The notes below the pieces were generated by a model. The model did not search any database. It was not told the DNA's origin and saw only the letters and a program-made list of their open reading frames with translations. Below, piece by piece: positions 6,491-10,946 of a DNA stretch of 10,946 nucleotides. Origin of the DNA: Flavobacteriales bacterium UBA4585 (GTDB lineage Bacteria > Bacteroidota > Bacteroidia > Flavobacteriales > Schleiferiaceae); NCBI GenBank assembly GCA_949487015.1, contig CATAQZ010000121.1:1-10946 (forward strand), read 5' to 3'. Numbering within the stretch: the first letter of the stretch is position 1; the number at the start of each line of letters is the position of its first letter. The position numbers and the translations under genes were made by a program.

Positions 6491-7258
6491 TTAGCGTTTT
6501 AGGGACTCTTCGGTTTCTAATTGGGCTTTTTCTCTTTCGTATTCTTCGTAACAAAGAAGCAGTGAAACGAGGAATTGATAATCATTGAAGGTTCGAATCT
6601 GGGTTTCCGAATATTTGCAATAGAACATGAACGCCTCCATTTCCTCTTTTGGAATGCCGGTTAAATCTTCCAAAATGGTCCGATTATTTCCCTCCTCTAA
6701 CTTTCTGCGGTAGTAATCTTCCTGCTGCAATTTTCTTAATGCGGCCAATTGCTGTGGGCGCTTTCCGAAGCTGTAATACAAAAAGTCTAAAGGATTTGCG
6801 AGCGTGGGTGCAACTGCCTCAGGTATCCGAATATCCGCGTTTGATGGAACGCGAGGGCTACGCTGCGGCATGGTGCGTGGATTGTTAGAGGTAATTGCGT
6901 AAATACTTACTTCATCTAACAAGTAATTCCGAGGTATAAGTTTGAGGACTTGCTCTTCGCCAGCAGCAAGTGCAGCACAGAGCGAGCTGTCGATGGGCAC
7001 ATATTTGAATTGGTACCCAATGTTTGATAAAACGAGCGTGTCGCCGTTAGCGACGGGAATCTCGAAGTAACCGATTCCATTTGAAACGGTACCCATGAAT
7101 GTCCTATTATTGACCACATGTGAATTTGGCAATGCAAAAGTTGAATCTCTATCTACTACAGTCCCTTTCAATATGTAACTTTGGGCAGATAGCGTCTTGC
7201 CGTTAAAAGCAAACAACGCAAGAAGAATCAGTACTAAATTAGAAATACGTTTATACAT
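6491..7258 (-). CDS. Exported protein with carboxypeptidase-regulatory-like (CarboxypepD_reg) domain
   Basis: This is a 255-residue envelope protein. Residues 1-25 are a clear signal peptide ending SA-Q (MYKRISNLVLILLALFAF...). Residues 29-110 form a beta-sandwich of the carboxypeptidase-regulatory-like type, seen in YILKGTVVDRDSTFALPNSHVVN and GYFEIPVANGDTLVLSNIGY. This fold begins many SusC/TonB-dependent proteins, but here no receptor follows. The remaining 110-255 are polar and charged, with DFLYYSFGKRPQQ and a helical, glutamate-rich end, and I do not recognise them. Small stand-alone proteins of this kind are frequent in the phylum and mostly uncharacterised. The ATG at 7258 is fixed by an in-frame TGA five codons upstream. 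It overlaps the divergent ettA ATG by two bases. First gene of a probable pair with the methyltransferase. Confidence 0.8.
   Translation of the reverse strand: MYKRISNLVLILLALFAFNGKTLSAQSYILKGTVVDRDSTFALPNSHVVNNRTFMGTVSNGIGYFEIPVANGDTLVLSNIGYQFKYVPIDSSLCAALAAGEEQVLKLIPRNYLLDEVSIYAITSNNPRTMPQRSPRVPSNADIRIPEAVAPTLANPLDFLYYSFGKRPQQLAALRKLQQEDYYRRKLEEGNNRTILEDLTGIPKEEMEAFMFYCKYSETQIRTFNDYQFLVSLLLCYEEYEREKAQLETEESLKR
7176..7183 (+). promoter_or_regulatory. Candidate -7 promoter element for ettA, inside the divergent gene
   Basis: TAACTTTG is an exact TAnnTTTG match 73 bp before the ettA ATG. It lies in the coding region of the divergent exported protein. I see no good TTTG or TTG at the normal -33 distance, so it is a candidate only. 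Confidence 0.4.
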
Positions 7259-8954
7259 GTCAGACGACGGTCAGAAGGTCATTTTTTCGATGTCCAAAGT
7301 GAGCAAAGTCCTTCCTCACAACAACAAAGCTATATTAAAGGACATTTATCTCTCTTTCTTCTATGGAGCCAAAATAGGCATCTTAGGTTTAAATGGCTCG
7401 GGTAAATCGACACTTTTAAAGATTATTGCCGGAGTAGAAAAAAGCTATCAAGGTGATGTGGTTTTTGCACACGGCTATACCGTTGGATATTTAGAGCAAG
7501 AGCCTCAGTTAGAAAAAGGCAAAACAGTTTTAGATATTGTCAAAGAAGGCGCTGCTGAAACCGTAGCCGTTTTAGATGAATACAACAGCATCAATGACCA
7601 GTTTGGTTTGCCTGAAGTATATGAAAACCCGGATAAGATGGAGCAGTTGATGGCTCGTCAAGCGGTGCTTCAAGATCAGATTGATGCGACGAATGCATGG
7701 GAATTAGAGACGATGTTGAACCGCGCGATGGATGCGTTGAATTGTCCACCATCGGACCAATTAGTTGACCACCTCTCAGGTGGGGAGGCTCGTCGTGTAG
7801 CACTCTGCCGACTTTTATTGCAGCAACCCGACGTCCTCTTATTAGATGAGCCTACCAACCATTTGGATGCAGAGAGTATTTTATGGTTAGAGCAGCACTT
7901 ACAGCAATATAAGGGGACCGTTATTGCGGTCACGCACGATCGATATTTCTTAGACAATGTAGCGGGATGGATTTTAGAATTGGACCGCGGAGAGGGGATT
8001 CCTTGGAAGGGGAATTACAGCTCTTGGCTTGATCAGAAAACCAAGCGTATGGCGCAAGAGGAGAAGCAAGCTTCAAAACGTCGCAAAACTTTAGAGCGCG
8101 AGCTCGAGTGGGTGCGCATGAACCCTAAAGGACGTCAAAGCAAGAGCAAAGCACGTTTGAACAACTACGAAAGCATGTTGTCTCAGGAGCAAAAAGAGAA
8201 AGAAAGCAAGCTTGAAATCTTTATTCCGGCGGGGCCTAGATTAGGTACCAATGTCATTGATGCGAAAAACGTTAAAAAGGGATTTGGCGAGAAATTACTG
8301 TATGACGATTTGAATTTCTCACTGCCTCCGGCAGGGATAGTTGGAATCATCGGTCCAAACGGTGCAGGTAAAACCACGATCTTTAAAATGATCATGGACC
8401 AGTTACAGCCGGATGCAGGCGCTTTTGATGTGGGAGAGACGGTTCAGATTTCGTACGTCGATCAAAGTCACGAAAAGTTGAATCCTGAAAAAACCATTTT
8501 CGAAGTAGTCGGAGAGGGAACAGAGGAGGTACTGCTTGGTGGCCAGCGCGTAAATGCTCGTGCATATCTGAGCCGATTCAATTTCGCAGGCGGTGATCAA
8601 AGCAAAAAAGTAGGGGTGCTTTCAGGAGGTGAACGCAACCGCCTTCACCTTGCTATGGCACTTAAAGAAGGGGGTAATGTTTTACTTTTGGATGAGCCTA
8701 CTAATGATTTAGATGTCAATACATTAAGAGCCTTGGAAGAAGCTTTGGAGAACTTCGCAGGATGTGCTGTAATTATTTCGCACGACCGTTGGTTCTTAGA
8801 CCGCGTTTGTACGCACATTTTAGCGTTTGAAGGTGATTCAGAGGTATATTCTTTTGAAGGTAGTTTTAGTGAATATGAAGAGAATAAACTGAAGCGACTT
8901 GGTCGTACAGAACCTACGCGATTCAAATACAAGAAGTTGTTAAAAGACAGCTAG
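7257..8954 (+). CDS. ettA: ABC-F translation factor EttA (energy-dependent translational throttle)
   Basis: This is a soluble 565-residue protein with two ABC ATPase domains and no membrane segments. Domain 1 has Walker A GLNGSGKST (44-52), signature LSGGE (173-177) and Walker B LLLDEPTNHLD (194-204). Domain 2 has Walker A GPNGAGKTT (366-374), LSGGE (455-459) and LLLDEPTNDLD (476-486). The linker between them contains LEWVRMNPKGRQSKSKARL, the P-site-tRNA interaction region characteristic of EttA, and the arm insertion lies in domain 1. E. coli EttA, of similar size, binds the ribosomal E site and gates early elongation according to ATP/ADP level. I start at ATG 7257 because MSDD...KVIFSMSKVSKV is the usual beginning in this phylum; extension to TTG 7197 adds 20 residues I believe are not part of the family. 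It does not look like a resistance-type ABC-F, but that cannot be excluded by eye. Confidence 0.92.
   Translation: MSDDGQKVIFSMSKVSKVLPHNNKAILKDIYLSFFYGAKIGILGLNGSGKSTLLKIIAGVEKSYQGDVVFAHGYTVGYLEQEPQLEKGKTVLDIVKEGAAETVAVLDEYNSINDQFGLPEVYENPDKMEQLMARQAVLQDQIDATNAWELETMLNRAMDALNCPPSDQLVDHLSGGEARRVALCRLLLQQPDVLLLDEPTNHLDAESILWLEQHLQQYKGTVIAVTHDRYFLDNVAGWILELDRGEGIPWKGNYSSWLDQKTKRMAQEEKQASKRRKTLERELEWVRMNPKGRQSKSKARLNNYESMLSQEQKEKESKLEIFIPAGPRLGTNVIDAKNVKKGFGEKLLYDDLNFSLPPAGIVGIIGPNGAGKTTIFKMIMDQLQPDAGAFDVGETVQISYVDQSHEKLNPEKTIFEVVGEGTEEVLLGGQRVNARAYLSRFNFAGGDQSKKVGVLSGGERNRLHLAMALKEGGNVLLLDEPTNDLDVNTLRALEEALENFAGCAVIISHDRWFLDRVCTHILAFEGDSEVYSFEGSFSEYEENKLKRLGRTEPTRFKYKKLLKDS
7325..7332 (-). promoter_or_regulatory. 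Candidate -7 promoter element for the exported-protein/methyltransferase operon, inside ettA
   Basis: On the minus strand TAGCTTTG matches TAnnTTTG exactly, 66 bp before the divergent ATG at 7258 and within the ettA coding region. No good -33 element is seen at 19-23 bp. If real, transcripts of the two divergent units overlap by more than 100 bases. Confidence 0.4.
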
Positions 8955-8982
8955 TCAATATTGAATCGGTTTAAAAAAATAT

Positions 8983-9014
8983 AGAAGCTCGCAAACACCA
9001 AGCGGGCTTCTTTG
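8983..9014 (+). terminator. Intrinsic terminator of ettA
   Basis: AGAAGCTCGC and GCGGGCTTCT form a 10-bp stem with one T-G wobble around the nine-base loop AAACACCAA, followed by TTG and TTAT. An A-rich run (AAAAAAATAT) precedes the stem. It lies 28 bp past the ettA stop codon at 8954. Confidence 0.85.
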
Positions 9015-9015
9015 T

Positions 9016-9023
9016 TATCTTGC
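9016..9023 (+). promoter_or_regulatory. Weak candidate promoter for the acyl-CoA dehydrogenase
   Basis: TATCTTGC differs from the TATCTTTG form of the Bacteroidota -7 box mainly by one missing T. It sits directly after the ettA terminator and 26 bp before the ATG at 9050. No -33 element is evident at the normal distance. Confidence 0.28.
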
Positions 9024-9049
9024 CAAACCTTTCAACAGAAACCAATTTT

Positions 9050-10201
9050 ATGAGAATTCAACTCAGTGATGAGCGCCAGGAAATGCTGGAAATGGTGCGT
9101 CAATCGGCCAAAGATTTTGCAGAGAAAAACATACGACCTCATGTCATGGAGTGGGATGAAAGTCAACACTTTCCTGTTCCCTTGTTTAAGGAAATGGGTG
9201 CGTTGGGCTTCATGGGTGTTCTTGTGCCAGAAGAGTATGGCGGTGCTGGTCTCGGCTACCAGGAATACATCACGATAATTGATGAAATCGCACAAGTTTG
9301 TGGTTCAATAGGGCTATCTGTTGCAGCACATAATTCGCTTTGTACAGGCCATATTATGCAGTTTGGAACTGAAGCGCAGAAGAAGAAATGGTTACCGAAG
9401 TTGGCTACTGCTGAATGGATCGGCGCCTGGGGTCTTACGGAGACTGGAACGGGTTCGGATGCAGGAGGTATGGATACTACAGCCGTCTTAGATGGAGATC
9501 ATTATGTATTGAACGGTTCTAAAAATTGGATTACCCATGCCATTAGCTCTGAGATTGCTGTGGTCATTGCACGAACAGGCGAAAAAGGCGATTCCCACGG
9601 GATGACGGCATTTGTAGTTGAGAAGAGTACTCCCGGTTTTACAGCGGGACAGAAAGAAAATAAATTGGGCATGCGCGCCTCAGAGACGGCTTGCTTATTC
9701 TTTGACGAATGTCGCGTACCCAAAGAAAATATTCTGGGTAAGGTTGGAGACGGCTTTATTCAAGCTATGAAAATATTAGACGGTGGACGTATTTCGATTG
9801 CATCACTTTCTGTTGGTATTGCCCGTGGTGCAATGGATGCGGCTATAAACTATGCAGATGAAAGGGTACAGTTCGGTAAGAAAATTCGCTCGTTTCAAGG
9901 AGTGAGTTTTAAACTCGCAGAAATGTCGACTAAAGTCTATGCGGCAGAACTAATGACTCGCCATGCGGGCGCTTTGAAAGAAGAGAGTAAACCCATGACA
10001 CAGGAAAGTGCCATGGCCAAATTATATGCTTCAGAGATTTCAACAGAGGTAGCAAATGAGGCCGTTCAGGTCTTTGGAGGCTATGGCTACACGAAGGATT
10101 ATCCTGTAGAGAAATTCTATCGAGATTGTAAGCTCTGTACCATAGGAGAGGGAACTTCTGAAATTCAAAAAGTGGTGATTTCCAGAAACTTATACAAGTA
10201 A
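9050..10201 (+). CDS. Acyl-CoA dehydrogenase (short-chain / butyryl-CoA type)
   Basis: This 383-residue flavoenzyme introduces the alpha-beta double bond in acyl-CoA during fatty-acid or branched-chain amino-acid breakdown, passing electrons to ETF. The three family parts are visible: the N-terminal helical domain (LSDERQEMLEMVRQSAKDFAE), the central beta domain with WGLTETGTGSDAGG near 130, and the C-terminal helical domain. The last contains RISIASLSVGIARGAMDAA, RVQFGKKIRSFQGV and QVFGGYGYTKDYPVEKFYRD. The catalytic base is E367 in GEGTSEIQ, the position used by short- and medium-chain enzymes. The start is ATG 9050 (MRIQLSDERQEM); a TTG at 9020 would add ten unlikely residues and overlap the promoter region. 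It is monocistronic, with no ETF or thiolase gene beside it, so chain-length specificity is undecided. The final 12 bases overlap the convergent DUF2256 gene. Confidence 0.93.
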   Translation: MRIQLSDERQEMLEMVRQSAKDFAEKNIRPHVMEWDESQHFPVPLFKEMGALGFMGVLVPEEYGGAGLGYQEYITIIDEIAQVCGSIGLSVAAHNSLCTGHIMQFGTEAQKKKWLPKLATAEWIGAWGLTETGTGSDAGGMDTTAVLDGDHYVLNGSKNWITHAISSEIAVVIARTGEKGDSHGMTAFVVEKSTPGFTAGQKENKLGMRASETACLFFDECRVPKENILGKVGDGFIQAMKILDGGRISIASLSVGIARGAMDAAINYADERVQFGKKIRSFQGVSFKLAEMSTKVYAAELMTRHAGALKEESKPMTQESAMAKLYASEISTEVANEAVQVFGGYGYTKDYPVEKFYRDCKLCTIGEGTSEIQKVVISRNLYK

Positions 10202-10330
10202 TTTCTTGCTACTGCAGCGCTTACTGCAGTACTTGACGTTTTCCCAATCTCGCTCCCATTTTTTGCGCCATGTGAAGGGTCTGCCGCACGTGGCGCAAAC
10301 TTTTTCTGGCAGGTTTTGTTTCTTGTGCAT
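10190..10330 (-). CDS. DUF2256 small zinc-ribbon-like protein
   Basis: This is a 46-residue protein starting MHKKQNLPEKVC at the ATG at 10330. The core CATCGRPFTWRKKWERDWENVKYCSKRC is the signature of DUF2256. It has two cysteine pairs, C12/C15 and C35/C39, probably binding one zinc, around a tryptophan- and arginine-rich block (W21, W25, W29). Members are normally 40-60 residues, so the gene is complete. The open frame continues upstream to 10525, but the extra residues are antisense to the neighbouring gene and absent from the family. Function is unknown; a nucleic-acid or protein-binding role is only a guess from the zinc ribbon and basic charge. It overlaps the convergent acyl-CoA dehydrogenase end by 12 bp and is divergent, by 22 bp, from TIGR03643, with which I recall it often being a neighbour. 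Confidence 0.88.
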   Translation of the reverse strand: MHKKQNLPEKVCATCGRPFTWRKKWERDWENVKYCSKRCSSKKLLV

Positions 10331-10352
10331 AACTGTAAAACGATTCCACACA

Positions 10353-10646
10353 TTGAAAGGTTCTGCCGTAGTTAAAAAACTTACCGAAAGAGAAGTAGAT
10401 CGCATAGTTGAAATGGCTTGGGAAGATCGAACACCTTTTGATGCAATAACTGCCCAATTTGGTATCTCAGAGGCTGAAACTATTGCACTGATGCGAAACC
10501 AAATGAAGCCTAAATCCTGGCGCATGTGGCGTGCTCGGGTTCAAGGACGTGGAACAAAGCATATTGCAAAACGAGACTTTGAAGTAGGCCGTCATAAGTG
10601 CAGTCGTCAACGTGCAATTTCTTTCAATAAGATTTCGAAGCGGTAA
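10353..10646 (+). CDS. TIGR03643 / DUF2805 family small protein
   Basis: This is a basic protein of about 97 residues. The conserved core runs KKLTEREVDRIVEMAWEDRTPFDAI, then AQFGISEAETIALMRNQMKPKSWRMWRARVQGRGTKH, matching TIGR03643/DUF2805. The first part resembles a helix-turn-helix: two helices with a turn at QFGISEAE, followed by an arginine/tryptophan-rich segment. The tail RHKCSRQRAISFNKISKR is strongly basic. A nucleic-acid-binding role is plausible but not established. No ATG or GTG is available near the family start. The TTG at 10353 gives LKGSAVVKKLTE, with no visible Shine-Dalgarno site; the frame is open upstream to 10206, but that part is antisense to DUF2256. The start is therefore uncertain and the body secure. 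A hairpin terminator follows. Confidence 0.82.
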   Translation: MKGSAVVKKLTEREVDRIVEMAWEDRTPFDAITAQFGISEAETIALMRNQMKPKSWRMWRARVQGRGTKHIAKRDFEVGRHKCSRQRAISFNKISKR

Positions 10647-10671
10647 AAAATCAACTAATATTATTGTAAAT

Positions 10672-10697
10672 CAATGAGTTATGTCGTTTACTCATTG
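10672..10697. repeat. 8-bp perfect inverted repeat after TIGR03643
   Basis: CAATGAGT and ACTCATTG pair perfectly around the ten-base loop TATGTCGTTT. No T-tract follows (TTCGTAAG), so it is a weak terminator at best. It could stabilise the mRNA end, or be a protein-binding dyad upstream of the next gene. Confidence 0.5.
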
Positions 10698-10702
10698 TTC
10701 GT

Positions 10703-10727
10703 AAGCCAATAAATGAAAGGCTTTTTT
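10703..10727 (+). terminator. Probable intrinsic terminator of the TIGR03643 gene
   Basis: AAGCC pairs with GGCTT around an eleven-base loop and runs straight into TTTTCTC, so the T-tract has six consecutive Ts. The stem is short, but stem and tract together lie where a terminator is expected, 56 bp past the stop codon at 10646. Confidence 0.5.
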
Positions 10728-10770
10728 CTCATGAAAAAATGACCTATTTTCGATGTTCAACCTGACTATT

Positions 10771-10946
10771 ATGAATTTGAGACGTTTTCTAGCCATTGCA
10801 GTACTTTCCTTGTTGTCTTTTCAGGGATATGCTTCTCACCTTTTGGGTGGCGAAATTGTATGGAAATGTAAACCCAACGGTAAGTATCAGTTTACACTTG
10901 TAGTGTACCGTGATTGTGGAGGTATTTCCCTCCCAACATCAGCACA
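10771..10946 (+). CDS. Secreted cell-surface protein, N-terminal part (runs off right edge)
   Basis: The frame from ATG 10771 is open to the window end (58 codons). It begins MNLRRFLAIAVLSLLSFQGYASHLLGGEIVWKC. Residues 1-21 are a typical signal peptide with cleavage expected at GYA-S. The following SHLLGGEIVWKCKPNGKYQFTLVVYRDCGG is the characteristic opening of large Bacteroidota surface proteins that usually carry PKD or similar repeats and a C-terminal sorting domain for type IX secretion or gliding-motility-associated proteins. Those later parts are outside the window, so secretion by type IX is inferred. Two cysteines (in WKC and RDC) may form a disulfide. An in-frame ATG at 10753 would lengthen the N-terminus by six residues; I prefer 10771, which gives a more standard signal peptide. 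I see no TAnnTTTG box just upstream. Confidence 0.75.
   Translation, partial: MNLRRFLAIAVLSLLSFQGYASHLLGGEIVWKCKPNGKYQFTLVVYRDCGGISLPTSA

Noticed and set aside
7197..7256. Longer N-terminus for EttA from a TTG codon
   Set aside because: It is antisense to the signal peptide of the divergent gene, and EttA proteins of this group begin MSDD-KVIFSM at 7257.
10206..10352. Upstream extension of TIGR03643 to 146 residues
   Set aside because: It is the complement of the DUF2256 gene; the family begins near KKLTE.
10331..10525. Upstream extension of the DUF2256 frame to a 111-residue protein
   Set aside because: The extra 65 residues are antisense to the TIGR03643 coding region and do not belong to the DUF2256 family, whose members start near the MHKKQNLP position.
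1..10946. Mobile element, CRISPR array, defence island, tRNA or rRNA
   Set aside because: No transposase or integrase, no regularly spaced repeats, no tRNA-like arms and no known defence families; all sizeable frames belong to housekeeping, envelope or pigment genes.

Overview
The window looks like a stretch of chromosome from a free-living, probably marine member of the Bacteroidota (Flavobacteriales-like). Several things point that way. Candidate promoters fit the Bacteroidota pattern TAnnTTTG and clear Shine-Dalgarno sites are scarce. The PadR protein, the long PspC protein with a DGLxCxxC tail, the DUF4252 protein, the carboxypeptidase-regulatory-like protein and the secreted SHLLGGEI protein are all of types common in that phylum. 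The pigment genes match the monocyclic 1'-hydroxycarotenoid (myxol or saproxanthin type) route known from marine flavobacteria. I see no mobile element, CRISPR array, rRNA or tRNA. The region is compact, ordinary core or near-core chromosome.

Layout, left to right. (1) 1-230, minus: N-terminus of an unidentified membrane-anchored protein. (2) 289-2413, plus: a two-gene carotenoid operon, a CrtI-family desaturase (best call CrtD) overlapping a DUF422/CruF-type membrane protein. It ends at a hairpin at 2419-2443 that mainly serves the convergent operon. (3) 4895 down to 2472, minus: an overlapping three-gene operon encoding an exported DUF4252 protein, a PadR repressor and a large PspC membrane protein. 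Its promoter has a good TATCTTTG box and a 21-bp palindrome over the upstream element, a likely autoregulatory operator. (4) 5129-5677, plus: a CarF/TMEM189-family lipid desaturase. (5) 7258 down to 5683, minus: an exported protein with a carboxypeptidase-regulatory-like fold, followed 4 bp later by a class I methyltransferase. (6) 7257-8954, plus: the ribosome-associated ABC-F ATPase EttA, whose ATG overlaps the divergent ATG of the previous operon, then a strong terminator. (7) 9050-10201, plus: an acyl-CoA dehydrogenase. (8) 10330 down to 10190, minus, and 10353-10646, plus: two small proteins, DUF2256 and TIGR03643/DUF2805, divergently arranged 22 bp apart. (9) 10771 to the right edge, plus: start of a secreted, probably large, cell-surface protein.

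Most genes are independent units rather than one pathway. The strongest functional units are carotenoid end-group modification (crtD-cruF) and the PadR-controlled envelope operon. A looser theme is photo-oxidative biology: carotenoids; a CarF homologue, a family that links plasmalogens to light-induced carotenogenesis in Myxococcus; and the DUF2256/TIGR03643 pair, which I recall lying near cryptochrome or photolyase genes. I found no convincing new multi-gene system. The best leads are the palindrome in the PadR promoter, the CarF homologue, and the tight divergent pair of uncharacterised small proteins.
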